Notes: generated by a model from the sequence alone, not told the origin. A stretch of 64,000 bases of DNA from Cyanosarcina radialis HA8281-LM2 (GCA_019359615.1 JAHHHA010000027.1:20525-84524), one strand, 5' to 3'; shown: positions 9,362 to 18,155, counted from the stretch's first letter. Program-made: numbers and translations.

Positions 9362-9372
9362 CTAAATCCTTC

Positions 9373-9442
9373 ATTGAATTTTGAATTATGAATTATGAAT
9401 TATGAATTGAGCATTCAACATCCATCATTCATCATTCAACAA
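9373..9442. repeat. Short tandem repeats between sepF and proC
   Basis: Heptamer-type repeats of the form GAATTAT (three copies) are followed by degenerate CATTCAT/CATCATT units. This is the STRR class of cyanobacterial spacer repeats. Similar AATTG(C)GAATTG strings occur at about 21670-21710, 21898-21935, 25545-25573, 28928-28957 and 62455-62480. Confidence 0.75.
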
Positions 9443-9453
9443 TTAACGCCTCT

Positions 9454-10041
9454 CTATTGAGCGATTCGCATGGCTTCACCCCAAGCTGGCGCGGGTGCAG
9501 CGGGCCGAGAAGTGCGAACTTGAGGTTGAGGAACTTCGCGCACGACTCCCGATTGAGTGCTGACTTGAACGCAGTTAGGGGTAAAGAGGAAGATGCTCTC
9601 GCCAATCCGCTCTTGATGGCCGTCCATAGCGTAAGTACCGCCAGCGACGAAATCCACCGCTCTCTGGGCCTGATCTGGGTCCATAATCGTCAAGTTCAAC
9701 ACCAAGGTCTTCCGCTCCCGCAGGGCTTGAATTGCTTGGGGCATTTCTTCAAAGGAACGGGGTTCCATTACTACTACTTCGTTCACACCGCTGGCACTTC
9801 CTGGCATTTCAATCACGTTATTCATTGTTGACCCTATATTTGTTTCTGTTGCTATAGCCGCCCGTTCCCGCAGCCGACGGCGACGGCGTTCTTCTTCTGG
9901 TGTTGGTGGCTGTGGCTCCTCTTCTTCATAAATGTTTTCATAGGGTTCGCCCCCATCTATTTCTTCGTATTCATACTCGTAGTCTTCACCCTGTTGCTCT
10001 AGACCTACGAAATCCCGAAGTTTAGTAAAAAGATTATTCAC
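9454..10041 (-). CDS. sepF: Cell division protein SepF (YlmF/Cdv2)
   Basis: A 195-aa FtsZ-anchoring division protein. The N-terminal amphipathic helix ([14 protein letters not shown]) would bind the membrane. An acidic linker and an Arg-rich patch follow. The C-terminal SepF domain (about residues 88-165) has [20 protein letters not shown], then [21 protein letters not shown] and [10 protein letters not shown]. It begins with GTG at 10039-10041. A 275-bp spacer separates it from pipY, so it may have its own promoter while keeping the conserved neighbourhood. Confidence 0.94.
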   Translation of the reverse strand: MNNLFTKLRDFVGLEQQGEDYEYEYEEIDGGEPYENIYEEEEPQPPTPEEERRRRRLRERAAIATETNIGSTMNNVIEMPGSASGVNEVVVMEPRSFEEMPQAIQALRERKTLVLNLTIMDPDQAQRAVDFVAGGTYAMDGHQERIGESIFLFTPNCVQVSTQSGVVREVPQPQVRTSRPAAPAPAWGEAMRIAQ

Positions 10042-10316
10042 TGGTTGCGAGCCTCCATCTTGTTTGGTTGTTACTTACATTTCCGAAGTGTCGTTGGCAA
10101 TATCTTATATTAAGTCGCTTCGATCGCTTTACTTTTCTTTCCTATTTTTTTATATTTGTCCATCCAGAGAAATACTTATAATAGGCAGTTTAGATGAAGC
10201 GATCGACGACCTCAAACCCTGACTAGACAACCGTTGCGGATGCTGAAACCGAAGCAACTAATGGAGAATGACAATCAGAATTCTTAATAATTTCTTTAGA
10301 AATGTCGGAACTCTTG

Positions 10317-10988
10317 TCAGACAGTTCGTTCGCCAAAGAGGATTCGTCCCAAGCGAACCATGGTTGCACCAGCTTTAACTGCCAATCGATAGTCATCAGA
10401 CATACCCATCGACAGTTCTTGCATTCGTATATTGAACCAATTTTGTTGCCTAATTCTATCTGCTAAGTCGCGAGTTTGCTCGAATACTGCCAAAGTCTTC
10501 AACGAGTCAAGTCCCAAGGGAGGGATTGTCATCAACCCTTGAATTTTTAAATTAGGGCAGCGATCGAGTGCTGCTAAGTGAGATAACAGATTGGGTACGA
10601 TCCAACCATACTTATTGGCATCTGTCAATAGTTTGACTTGCAATAAAATTTGGGGCTGAGAATCTAGCTTTTGGGCGATTTCGTCGAGGTGCAAAGCTAT
10701 CTTTAAACTGTCTACCGAGTGAATCAGATCGAAGATTTCTAAGGCTTTGCGAGCTTTATTAGTTTGCAAGTGTCCGATTAGATGCCAAGCGATCCCCGGC
10801 AAATCTTGCAATTGGGCCTTTTTGAATTCGGCTTCTTGAACGCGATTTTCGCCAAAATCTCGGATTCCCGCAGCATAAGCCGCTCTCATCGCCTCTAGCG
10901 AAACTTGCTTCGTGACGGCAATCAAGCGCACTGATGCAGGCAGGTGCGGGCGAATCTCGTCCAGGCGTTGGGCAATAGAGCCAATCAT
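10317..10988 (-). CDS. pipY: PLP homeostasis protein PipY (YggS/PLPBP family)
   Basis: A 223-aa single-domain PLP-binding protein that buffers pyridoxal phosphate and affects amino-acid and keto-acid pools. The PLP lysine lies in VRLIAVTKQVS near residue 27. GENRVQEAEFK, WHLIGHLQTNK, LSMGMSDDYRLAVKAGATMV and RLGRILFGER are the family signatures. Its ATG overlaps the pipX stop by four bases (ATGA), so the two are co-transcribed and translationally coupled, as in other cyanobacteria. Confidence 0.95.
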   Translation of the reverse strand: MIGSIAQRLDEIRPHLPASVRLIAVTKQVSLEAMRAAYAAGIRDFGENRVQEAEFKKAQLQDLPGIAWHLIGHLQTNKARKALEIFDLIHSVDSLKIALHLDEIAQKLDSQPQILLQVKLLTDANKYGWIVPNLLSHLAALDRCPNLKIQGLMTIPPLGLDSLKTLAVFEQTRDLADRIRQQNWFNIRMQELSMGMSDDYRLAVKAGATMVRLGRILFGERTV

Positions 10989-11254
10989 TGAAAAATTTGT
11001 TGGTGAATAGTATGAAGCTGTTGGTATTCTTGGTTTTGTCCGGTACGGCGCAGGAGGCGCATACGATTTTCTACTAACAACCGCGCATCGACGCGACCGA
11101 CTGGTTCAAATATTAATCCTTCCGAGGCCGTAGTGACGGAAAAGAATATCCGTTGAGCGTAGAGCGTGGCAAACAACTCCCGATGCTCTTCCACCAAGCA
11201 AATTCTGTAAAGCAAGCCAAATGTCGGGTGATTGAGATAGGTTTCAGGATTCAT
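10985..11254 (-). CDS. pipX: PipX, PII-interacting coactivator of NtcA
   Basis: An 89-aa cyanobacterial regulator that binds either PII (GlnB) when nitrogen is ample or the transcription factor NtcA when 2-oxoglutarate is high. The Tudor-like N-terminal part is well kept: NPETYLNHPTFGLLYRICLV, LFATLYAQRIFF and FEPVGRVDARLLVENRMR. Helical C-terminal residues (RRTGQNQEYQQLH) follow. The ATG at 11252-11254 is preferred to an adjacent TTG one codon upstream. First gene of the pipX-pipY operon. Confidence 0.95.
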   Translation of the reverse strand: MNPETYLNHPTFGLLYRICLVEEHRELFATLYAQRIFFSVTTASEGLIFEPVGRVDARLLVENRMRLLRRTGQNQEYQQLHTIHQQIFQ

Positions 11255-11567
11255 CAAAATTTAAGATCGATTAATCGCAGCGATACGTGCTACCGCACTC
11301 CTCTAGCGCCAACGCAACTATATAAATATTCATATAACAACTGCGCGACCTTATAGTTTACCAACGATCGAACTCGTTGCCATCTTATACAGAGATAATA
11401 AACTGCTTTGGCTCTTAAGAAGAGACGCAGCAGTGCTACGTCTCGATATGGGGCTGGGAGTGAGGGGGAACTCAGTCCCAGCTAATCGGATTTAGGATGA
11501 AAAGGCTAGAAGCTTAGGTCTTCTTAGGGCAAGATAGTCTTAGCAACATTTGTAATGGGTGTAACTC

Positions 11568-12002
11568 ATGAAAATTCGAGCTTTAGGTGCGATCGCCGTT
11601 ACTTGTGGTTTGTGGTTGGCTAGTTGGATTTTTGCACCAGCAGCTTTGGCCTTAACCCAAGTTCCACTCTCTGAGATTTCTTACCACGATTGCCCAGAAG
11701 AGTTAGCCAGAGGAGTAGTTACCAGCGATGGTAGCGGTAGGGCAGCTAATTGCTTTATCGTTACTGGCAAGGCAGAAAATAAATCTGGCAAAACCGTTTA
11801 CGATGCCGATATTTACGGTCGGATCTACGATGCCGATCGCAACCCCGTCATAGAAAACCGAACTCGCCTCGGCTCAGTTGACGAGATTCCACCAGGTACG
11901 AGCACTTTTGCCATCAGAATCAGCGTGCCAACCAATATGCCGACACCCCTACAACTAGAGCAATTCAAGGCATCAGGGTTTAGTGCCAAAGTCCGCCGCT
12001 GA
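11568..12002 (+). CDS. Secreted FxLYD-like protein
   Basis: A 144-aa protein with a clear signal peptide (positive N-terminus, hydrophobic core, AAALA cleavage region near residue 28). The mature part has two Cys residues (HDCPEE, AANCFIV) and a beta-rich segment (VTGKAENKSGKTVYDADIYG, IPPGTSTF) resembling the FxLYD domain of cyanobacterial secreted proteins. No enzymatic motif is visible. It is monocistronic by position; the upstream region 11255-11567 holds no gene. Confidence 0.75.
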   Translation: MKIRALGAIAVTCGLWLASWIFAPAALALTQVPLSEISYHDCPEELARGVVTSDGSGRAANCFIVTGKAENKSGKTVYDADIYGRIYDADRNPVIENRTRLGSVDEIPPGTSTFAIRISVPTNMPTPLQLEQFKASGFSAKVRR

Positions 12003-12036
12003 TGCCTTGTCAAACCAACTGCTAGTTTCTAGGAAA

Positions 12037-12324
12037 TTAGAAGCCTAAGTTAGCCGAGCCTCCCATGGCTCCCGCCAGCGCTCCGGCCACGATTTGCAGG
12101 ATAAAAATTGCCAAAATTGGCGATATATCTATAGTTCCACCAATGGGAGGAATGAAGGAACGGAATAAGTCTAGATAGGGATCGGTAATCGGACTCAACA
12201 CTGAAGCTAACTGGTTCATCCAGTTGACTGTGGGAAACCAAGTTAAAAGAATCCGCACGATCAGCAAAATTATATAAATTTGCAGAAAGTAGTAGACGCT
12301 GTTAATCAGCAAGTTATAGCTCAT
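12037..12324 (-). CDS. YggT/YlmG family membrane protein
   Basis: A 95-aa protein with two hydrophobic helices and the YggT signature: ILLIVRILLTWFPTVNWMNQ followed by PITDPYLDLFRSFIPPIGG. YlmG proteins are implicated in nucleoid and thylakoid organisation in cyanobacteria and plastids, and in Gram-positives they sit beside sepF. Here the sepF cluster is 2 kb away. Confidence 0.92.
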   Translation of the reverse strand: MSYNLLINSVYYFLQIYIILLIVRILLTWFPTVNWMNQLASVLSPITDPYLDLFRSFIPPIGGTIDISPILAIFILQIVAGALAGAMGGSANLGF

Positions 12325-12394
12325 GAGGGTACGGCTTTTTTAGTGATTCCTATGGTTAGTTTAGCAAGAATGGAGGAGTTCAGGCGTTTAGTCG

Positions 12395-12475
12395 TAGGGG
12401 CAAAGCATTCAGTGAGAAACCTTTGCTGGATAGCGATAAGTTATCGCCCGAATGATTCGCCCGTACAGGGTGTGA
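12395..12475. repeat. Dispersed inverted-repeat fragment (GTAGGGGCAAAGCATTC type)
   Basis: GTAGGGGCAAAGCATTCAG at about 12397 is mirrored by GAATGATTCGCCCGTAC at about 12451, with a short stem (GATAGCGATAAGTTATCG) between. The left half matches the terminal repeats of the composite element at 44588-44833, so this may be a decayed copy. Confidence 0.55.
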
Positions 12476-12491
12476 AGTGTGGAGTGTGGAG

Positions 12492-12923
12492 TTAATAAAT
12501 CCTCTGCTCGCCCTCTCGCCCTCCTCGTCCTCCTCGTCCTCTCGCTCTCTCGCCCTCCTGCCCCTCTGCTCCTTCTACTCCCTCTTCTTTTTCTTCTACC
12601 TCTTGACTCTGTGTTTCTAAGGGATTGCTATTGACATTACCTAAAGATAGCCGCACCTCATCAATGGCAGAATTCAATTGGGCGATTTTATCTTCTAAGC
12701 TGCGACGGGCAACTTCCATGCTGTCCGATTCTGGCAGTTGGCGTTTTTTAGATTTGGTCGCTTTGACTTCTGACAAGCGGCGGCGATCGCTTAAAGAGTC
12801 CTCCCCATCAATCTGTTCTGAGTTGCGTTTAGCCGTCAGTAGCACCCCGACTATGCCGCCGACTATGCCGCCGACTACAGATCCAACTATAAATCCACCT
12901 GTAAAACCATCGCGCTGACTCAT
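12492..12923 (-). CDS. Small membrane-anchored protein with coiled coil and repeat-derived tail
   Basis: A 143-aa uncharacterised protein. Residues 8-30 form a Gly/Val-rich membrane segment (GGFIVGSVVGGIVGGIVG). A helical region (about 68-95, RRSLEDKIAQLNSAIDEVR) may form a coiled coil. The last 40 residues (EEKEEGVEGAEGQEGERARG and on) are low-complexity and encoded by CCTCCTCG-like tandem repeats, so the C-terminus has probably been extended by repeat expansion. The layout resembles YtxH-like envelope proteins. Confidence 0.6.
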   Translation of the reverse strand: MSQRDGFTGGFIVGSVVGGIVGGIVGVLLTAKRNSEQIDGEDSLSDRRRLSEVKATKSKKRQLPESDSMEVARRSLEDKIAQLNSAIDEVRLSLGNVNSNPLETQSQEVEEKEEGVEGAEGQEGERARGRGGRGGREGEQRIY

Positions 12924-13124
12924 AACCGATTTTAAGGAATGAAATTTTATCTGTTCCCGCTGAGAAAACCTCTGAGATCGAAGAGTTCAAAGGGCGATCG
13001 CTTAAATCATCCTCAAATTGCTTGAGAATGTGCGGCCTGATTAAAAGCGGAAGTCAATCTTAGTGTACCGCAATGCCAACTTAAGTAACCTAAGTTTGAG
13101 TTAAACCCAAGACAGGAAAAGGAA

Positions 13125-13357
13125 AATCAGATCGCTCGAAATCGGCAACGCTTCTTGCAACTTCACGTGGCAGAAAATGAAAGCAGTCAAGAGCGACACG
13201 CCACTTGGTTAGAATTGTTCTTCGATCTCGTCTTTGTAGTCGCGATCGCCGAACTCGCCCAGGCGCTGCACGATCGCCTCGATTAGACGGGGATCGCCAG
13301 TTTTGCGATCGCGCTGGGATTGTGGATTGTTTCGATCTTTCTAGCGCCCCTACTCAG
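13125..13357 (+). pseudogene. Remnant of a low-temperature-requirement A (LtrA) family membrane protein
   Basis: In the frame containing 13167, codons read RFLQLHVAENESSQERHATW, then LELFFDLVFVVAIAELAQAL, a match to the start of LtrA proteins. The frame meets TAG at 13284-13286 and then continues with hydrophobic codons (SFAIALGLWIVSIFLAPLL). Full-length members have about 380 residues and none of the rest is present. It is a 5' fragment with a stop codon and no clear ATG. Confidence 0.65.
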
Positions 13358-13387
13358 GATGTGTTGCATCTAAAAAACAAAATGGTA

Positions 13388-13412
13388 TGGGACAGCCAAG
13401 ATGACTGTCCCA
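13388..13412. repeat. Small hairpin downstream of the CAP-domain gene
   Basis: TGGGACAG and CTGTCCCA form an 8-bp stem with a 9-nt loop, 60 bp beyond the stop of the CAP gene. It lacks a T tract, so it is a better match to a dispersed palindrome than to an intrinsic terminator. Confidence 0.5.
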
Positions 13413-13471
13413 GGGGCGGGCTGGAAGCCAGGAGTTGCAAGGGCGGAGATTGCGTCCGTATTTCCCGTTCT

Positions 13472-14011
13472 CTAGCGGTTGCGAACGAAAAGTTGGGTGA
13501 AGTAGTAAGCACCTGTAGGACTTTTGGCAACGCCAATTCCAGTTAAATTGTAATTGCCTTGAATATTAAGCCGATGTCCTGGGCTGTTCAACCAACCTTT
13601 AACGGCTACGGTAGCAGGATCGGAGTAACCAAAATTGTAAGCTACGTTTTCTGACATCGCCATTAGGGGAATTACTCTAGCGATCGCACTCAGGCGTTGT
13701 TGAAAACCTTGATGGCCGAATGGCACTCTACCAGCAGCCATATTTTGACTGTGCAGGCGTGCTTGCCGCGTAATGGTGGCATTTGCAGTTAGCGATCGCA
13801 AGCCGCGCCGATTTCGGTATTGGTTGATTTGAGCTAGAACTTTTTGCTCTAAAGAGGCTGTGGAAATATTAGTCGATTGAGCTAGATAAATTGGGGTAGT
13901 AGATACCTCAATATCGGCAGTTGAATTTTGAGCTTGAGCCGGAACTGACAGCGATCCAGTTGTTAGTAAAACTGAACCAAAGGCTATTCCTGAGAGGAAG
14001 ATTTTATTCAC
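13472..14011 (-). CDS. Secreted CAP (SCP/PR-1) domain protein
   Basis: A 179-aa exported protein. A signal peptide with cleavage after VPAQA near residue 27 leads to a linker and a CAP domain (about residues 55-175): LAQINQYRNRRGLRSLTANA, RQARLHSQNMA, SENVAYNFG and WLNSPGHRLNI. The CAP cavity His/Glu residues are present (HSQNM, SENV, SPGHR). The GTG at 14009-14011 has AGGAG seven bases upstream and is preferred to the TTG two codons earlier. Bacterial CAP proteins are extracellular and mostly of unknown activity. Confidence 0.85.
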   Translation of the reverse strand: MNKIFLSGIAFGSVLLTTGSLSVPAQAQNSTADIEVSTTPIYLAQSTNISTASLEQKVLAQINQYRNRRGLRSLTANATITRQARLHSQNMAAGRVPFGHQGFQQRLSAIARVIPLMAMSENVAYNFGYSDPATVAVKGWLNSPGHRLNIQGNYNLTGIGVAKSPTGAYYFTQLFVRNR

Positions 14012-14443
14012 CTTCAATCTCCTAATAACTAAATAACAACGATCGGGCAGGATTAATTAATATCTGCCTGCCGTCCAAAGCAGTACCGATACGCTTAGGA
14101 CAAAGTAGCAGGGTTAATTTTAATATGTCAGGTGCTATTTACCGTAATTCATATGCTATTTCAAGCCAAAAAAACTTAAATTTTCTTGCCTGTAATCTAT
14201 ATGTATAGTCGGTTTTCGTCGTATTCCTTACAAGGTAAGGTTAACCGAACCATATTTTTAAATCCAGCGAATTTTCACGGAAATTATTCCTAAATATTTC
14301 TATAAATCTAGTTAGTATTTAAGTGATTTTACGGAAACAAATTGAAAAGCAGAAGTTCAGAAGTTTAGCAGTACGGGCGCAATCCTTTGCGCCCGTACAG
14401 AAGTGAGTAGTTAATTTTCCCTCTACTTCTTTCCCTCATTCCC
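14012..14443. other. Gene-free AT-rich spacer with one strong hairpin
   Basis: No coding potential is seen. At 14371-14398 GTACGGGCGCAA pairs with TTGCGCCCGTAC around a short loop. The same GGGCGCAAAG...CTTTGCGCCC family recurs at 50774-50799. Promoter elements for the CAP gene probably lie in the right-hand part close to 14012-14150. Confidence 0.6.
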
Positions 14444-15340
14444 TCACAGCGATCGCCCGACATTTTGAAGTACCTTTAGAGGAGTACAATCTTTCAAAAT
14501 TTGCATTTGCTGGCGATCTTTTACCAACAAAGCCCCAGCAAAACCCAAGGAATTGACTGAAATTGACTGAAAACTCTCATGAGATCGCGGCACGATTATC
14601 ATCCATTCCCTCGTTGCCAGCAGGTTATAAGCCCCTGCTTTGGTTTCCGTCTCATCGAACAATTTCACCGCTTGTAAGAGAGTGCGATAAGTTTTGAGGC
14701 TAGAAGCAGCAGCGTCTAAGGGAGATGTTGGCCAACTATCATCTAGTCGGGCGACGGCGTGAACGAAAGGAAAATCTGCGATCGTGCCGATGTCGCGATC
14801 GAATTTAGCTGTAGCCAGTAGAGGAGCGATCGGGATTTGGGGTATTTCTGGTGCTAGCGGTAAGGGTACTAATTGCAAATGCTTGTGTCTTTGACTGGCA
14901 CCAGCCGTTTTTCCAGAGTTGTAGAATGCCAATCCCTCATATTCAGCCAAGCACGATCGCATGGCCTGAAAATCTTCTAAGGTAAGCAGGCTTTCTTGTT
15001 CTTCAAACTCCCGCGTCACGATTAACAGGTGGTAGTCAACTACATTAAATTTATTCAGCAAACATAGATGAGTCTCAGAAATGTCGGTCACGAATAAATC
15101 TGGTTCGTATGGCAGGAAGGGATTGAAATCTTTAGGTTTAGCGGTTTCTTGCTGTTGCTTAGCTTCTTGCTTGCGTACTAAGTTGGATAAAATTCGCACC
15201 AGAAACCGAATGCCATTCTGCTCGACGAATTCGTATTCCGTGGGAATAGGCTGAAGTGCCCCACATTGCAAGGCGCGATCGGTTCGATCGATGACGCTAG
15301 CACGCAATGTGCCTGGTGTGAATAACCTCAATTGATTCAT
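14444..15340 (-). CDS. ATP adenylyltransferase / Ap4A phosphorylase-like protein
   Basis: A 298-aa HIT-superfamily nucleotidyltransferase. The histidine-triad-like catalytic stretch GASQRHKHLQLVPLP is at about residue 148, and FNVVDYHLLIVTREF and YNLLATREWMIIVPRS match diadenosine tetraphosphate phosphorylases. These enzymes split Ap4A to ADP and ATP using phosphate. The ATG at 15338-15340 (MNQLRLFTPGTL) is chosen; the frame extends ten codons further with a non-ATG start. A helical Gln/Lys/Glu insert (VRKQEAKQQQETAK) is near residue 66. Confidence 0.85.
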   Translation of the reverse strand: MNQLRLFTPGTLRASVIDRTDRALQCGALQPIPTEYEFVEQNGIRFLVRILSNLVRKQEAKQQQETAKPKDFNPFLPYEPDLFVTDISETHLCLLNKFNVVDYHLLIVTREFEEQESLLTLEDFQAMRSCLAEYEGLAFYNSGKTAGASQRHKHLQLVPLPLAPEIPQIPIAPLLATAKFDRDIGTIADFPFVHAVARLDDSWPTSPLDAAASSLKTYRTLLQAVKLFDETETKAGAYNLLATREWMIIVPRSHESFQSISVNSLGFAGALLVKDRQQMQILKDCTPLKVLQNVGRSL

Positions 15341-15522
15341 AAGCGAGCGAGAGACGGGGAAATCGGGCAAGTGGGAGACAGGAAAATTCTACCTCCTACC
15401 TTCTAACTTCTGAACTTTGCTTGGCATTTAGAGAAATTTTTTGCAAGTTTGCGGAATCTGTTTTGTGGTACGTGTAGCACTTAATATCACAATTTCGCCA
15501 AATTAGTTAAGGAGATTTTGAC

Positions 15523-15771
15523 ATGAAATTAACTCCTATTTTTTTAGGGATTAGTGTAGCGGCAACTACTCTCAGTTTGAGCTTTGCCAATCCTGCTAAA
15601 GCAGGTGATATCCAATCGTTCGATAGCAGCAGCCACACGGCTAAGACCTTTAAAGTTAAAAAGAAAAAGTGTTTCTTCAAACGCTTCTACGTTAAAGGTC
15701 ACTACAGACACGGACGCTACATCCGTCCCCACTACGTTGTCAGAAAAGTTTGTAAGTTCGTCCGCCACTAA
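15523..15771 (+). CDS. Small secreted basic protein
   Basis: An 82-aa protein with a textbook signal peptide (residues 1-27, ending NPAKA). The mature 55 residues are strongly basic and rich in Lys, Arg, His and Tyr (VKKKKCFFKRFYVKGHYRHG), with two Cys residues that could pair. AAGGAG lies ten bases before the ATG, and a strong palindrome follows the stop. Function is unknown; the charge suggests binding to acidic surfaces or polysaccharide. Confidence 0.75.
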   Translation: MKLTPIFLGISVAATTLSLSFANPAKAGDIQSFDSSSHTAKTFKVKKKKCFFKRFYVKGHYRHGRYIRPHYVVRKVCKFVRH

Positions 15772-15864
15772 GGTCGGTACTGGCTAACAGTTAGTTGTTG
15801 GTTAATGTTGAATTTAATAGCAACTATTGACAACATTTCCATGTGTAACAGTTACATTAAATAT

Positions 15865-15898
15865 CACCCCTAGAGCGCTCTAGGGGTGTTGTTGTTAA
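15865..15898 (+). terminator. Perfect 24-nt palindrome with T-rich tail
   Basis: CACCCCTAGAGC meets its exact complement GCTCTAGGGGTG at 15865-15888, followed by TTGTTGTT. It sits 94 bp past the stop of the small basic protein gene and suits an intrinsic terminator for it. It also argues against starting the next gene at 15886. Confidence 0.7.
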
Positions 15899-15972
15899 TG
15901 GCTAAGGAACAGATTGTTTTTTACAATGGTGTTATCAAATCTCGTAACCGCAAACACCAATCCCGATCGGAC

Positions 15973-16446
15973 ATGGATCTAGACCAACAAATTCGAGAAC
16001 TAATCGAGCAAGCACCTCAAGATGGTGTCACACCCCAAGGGGTAGCAGCGATCGCACCCGTACTCAAGCTCTTGGCTGGTAGGATGCGACAGACCGATTA
16101 TTACGTCCTGCAAACTCTAGATCGAGATTGGGTAGTCACGACTCTGAGCAATCGGCAGCAACCAGAAGTGGAAAAGAATGTGGTTTATGCCTTTGCCACT
16201 CTCAAAGATGCCATCAAGTTTCAGCGATCGCCGTCTGGGAAAATTGTTGGCTTCCAGGTGCCGATCGTTCATATTTTGTTTCAGCTGCTAGCGATGAATA
16301 CTGTCGATAGCTTAATCGCGTTCGATCGCCCTGGCAACCTAGTATCCGGTACAGAAATCCGCCGCCAAGACTTGCAACATTTAATCGAGATCCAAATCCA
16401 ACAGCAGCGATCGCCTTCAAGAAATATCCCTCCAGATATTGCTTGA
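15973..16446 (+). CDS. Conserved cyanobacterial protein of unknown function
   Basis: A 157-aa soluble protein beginning MDLDQQIRELIEQAPQDG. The frame is open back to 15886, but that region lies in the preceding terminator, so the internal ATG at 15973 is preferred. Visible segments are APVLKLLAGRMRQTDYYVLQ, DRDWVVTTL, VVYAFATLKDAIKF and HILFQLLAMNTVDSLIAFD. I recognise the N-terminal pattern as widespread in cyanobacteria but know no function. No signal peptide or membrane helix. Confidence 0.75.
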   Translation: MDLDQQIRELIEQAPQDGVTPQGVAAIAPVLKLLAGRMRQTDYYVLQTLDRDWVVTTLSNRQQPEVEKNVVYAFATLKDAIKFQRSPSGKIVGFQVPIVHILFQLLAMNTVDSLIAFDRPGNLVSGTEIRRQDLQHLIEIQIQQQRSPSRNIPPDIA

Positions 16447-16484
16447 TACCATCGTCAGTGATTTTGCCCGCTGCTTTAGCATTA

Positions 16485-16552
16485 GGTAGGGTGCGTTAGA
16501 CGGCGATAACCTTTGCTTTGACCGAAATTAAACGATCCGTCGTAACGCACCG
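16485..16552. repeat. Imperfect long palindrome between convergent genes
   Basis: GGGTGCGTTAGACGG at about 16489 is mirrored by CCGTCGTAACGCACC at 16537-16551, with a 33-nt loop. The GTGCGTTA-type arms are a common dispersed repeat in cyanobacterial spacers. It lies between two genes that end towards it. Confidence 0.6.
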
Positions 16553-16597
16553 CTTTAGGTGAAACACGCTAGTAGAAGTTGTCAACCAAAATTAACT

Positions 16598-17131
16598 TTA
16601 GAACTGATTGGTTTCTGGGGCCACGCCTGATTGGTTCAAGAAGAAGTTTTGGGCGGCTTGGTTTTGATAAATGCAATTAATCTCTGGTTTATCCTCCAAA
16701 GTCCCCGTGTAGCCGAAAGTATTCATCCGCTGCTTGCACTCGCGTACTTGGTCGTTATTTACCAGTTTCCTTTGCTCTAAAATCGACCAGTTATTGCTGC
16801 GCAGCACGCAACCGGGACGCATTTGGGGTTGAGAAATATAGACGTTAAACGGGTTGAGCGTCACGAATAGGCGGGCATCCATCACCATCGCACTAGCGCC
16901 AAACTGAACGCAAAGTTCTGGGTTGGGGGCGGCGCGATCGATCGCATCGCGGGAAGCCACGTTTTCGGGGCTGCTAGTGGCAACCGAACTAAAAAACATC
17001 CCAAATCCAATCCCAATCACCAAGGCAGCAGCGACAATGAATAGGGAAGCGTAGTTAAAGGGAGATGATTTGGGGGGAGCCGAAGATGCTCTGGTGTCTC
17101 TAGGGTCGGAGTACCTGTTTTTGCGTCTCAT
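16598..17131 (-). CDS. DUF3172 membrane-anchored protein
   Basis: A 177-aa cyanobacterial protein. A basic N-terminus (MRRKNRYSDPRDTR) and one membrane helix (about residues 27-52, SLFIVAAALVIGIGFGMFF) precede a conserved extracytoplasmic domain: PNPELCVQFGASAMVMDARL, FVTLNPFNVYISQP, MRPGCVLRSNNW and INCIYQNQAAQNFF. Four Cys in the domain may form disulfides. This matches DUF3172, which has no known activity. Confidence 0.85.
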   Translation of the reverse strand: MRRKNRYSDPRDTRASSAPPKSSPFNYASLFIVAAALVIGIGFGMFFSSVATSSPENVASRDAIDRAAPNPELCVQFGASAMVMDARLFVTLNPFNVYISQPQMRPGCVLRSNNWSILEQRKLVNNDQVRECKQRMNTFGYTGTLEDKPEINCIYQNQAAQNFFLNQSGVAPETNQF

Positions 17132-17245
17132 ATTTGCCAGTTAGAATCGATTTAGAAGTTGCAATCGCTGCCGTCCTCTTCTAGTATGCCCAAAGAGAGC
17201 GTCATTTGACAGGGCCCATAAGAATAGCTATATATCATCGATCCT

Positions 17246-18052
17246 GTGAATAAAACCATCAACAGCTTGCAGTTACAAACTCTCTTTGCTGACATTCTTA
17301 CCGTATTTTGGGGAGATTGGTTAGAACTACGCGCTCGGATTTGGCAAATTGCCGCTTCTGGGCTGGTTTCTCCTTTAATCTACATTTTAGCTTTTGGCTT
17401 GGGCTTGGGTAGCTCGATTAAGCCAGGAGCCGGAATTAGTGGCAGCTACAGCAATTACCTGGAATTCATTTTGCCGGGAATGGTGGGGTTATCTTCCATG
17501 GTAATTAGCTTTGGGGGTACGACTTTTTCGATTTGCGGCGATCGCTTGTTTAGTAAAACTTTTGAAGAGATGTTGTTGCTACCTTTGCACCCTCTGGCTC
17601 TGTATTTAGGCAAGATGCTCTCTGGAGTAGTGCGGGGATTGATGACATCGGCGGCGGTGATTTTGGTGGCGATCTTATTTACAGGCAAAATAGGCAGTTT
17701 TCTCCATCCCGGTTTTTTGCTGCTGCTGGTGCTCAATTGTGCCGTTTTTGCTGGTTTGGGAGTAATTGTCGGCTTGAGCGTGCGATCGCTTGAAGGTGTT
17801 GGCATTTACAACAACTTTTTGATCGTCCCGATGTCTTTTCTTGGCGCTACCTTTTTCGATCCCGCTAACCTGCCAGTAGCTCTCAAAACGATCGTCTACC
17901 TGTTGCCTTTAACTTATACCAGCATCGGCCTGAGATCTATTGCTTACTTACCGCAAGCGCCCTTTCCTTGGCAGTCAGTAGCGGTATTGTTAGTAGTCGC
18001 GATCGCTCTAGCCTTTTGGGGAGCCTATCTGTTTGCTAGCCAACAAGATTGA
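17246..18052 (+). CDS. ABC-2 type transporter permease
   Basis: A 268-aa permease of the NodJ/DrrB ABC-2 class with six hydrophobic helices. LRARIWQIAASGLVSPLIYI, YLEFILPGMVGLSSMVISF and SRSLEGVGIYNNFLIVPMSF (first residue approximate) carry the family pattern. Start GTG at 17246. No ATPase gene is adjacent, so its partner is encoded elsewhere. Possible cargo includes polysaccharides or small hydrophobic compounds. Confidence 0.87.
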   Translation: MNKTINSLQLQTLFADILTVFWGDWLELRARIWQIAASGLVSPLIYILAFGLGLGSSIKPGAGISGSYSNYLEFILPGMVGLSSMVISFGGTTFSICGDRLFSKTFEEMLLLPLHPLALYLGKMLSGVVRGLMTSAAVILVAILFTGKIGSFLHPGFLLLLVLNCAVFAGLGVIVGLSVRSLEGVGIYNNFLIVPMSFLGATFFDPANLPVALKTIVYLLPLTYTSIGLRSIAYLPQAPFPWQSVAVLLVVAIALAFWGAYLFASQQD

Positions 18053-18093
18053 GTAATAAGTAATAAGTAACAAGTAATAAGTAACAAGTAATA
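18051..18093. repeat. Tandem AGTAATAAGTAACA-type repeats
   Basis: Units of GTAATAA and GTAACAA alternate five to six times directly after the permease stop codon. Same class of short tandem repeats as elsewhere in the window. Confidence 0.7.
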
Positions 18094-18155
18094 CTCCCTG
18101 CCCGCCAAAAGAGTATAGAAAAAGGTAAAATGACTGAAAAGAGAAGAAGAAAACC

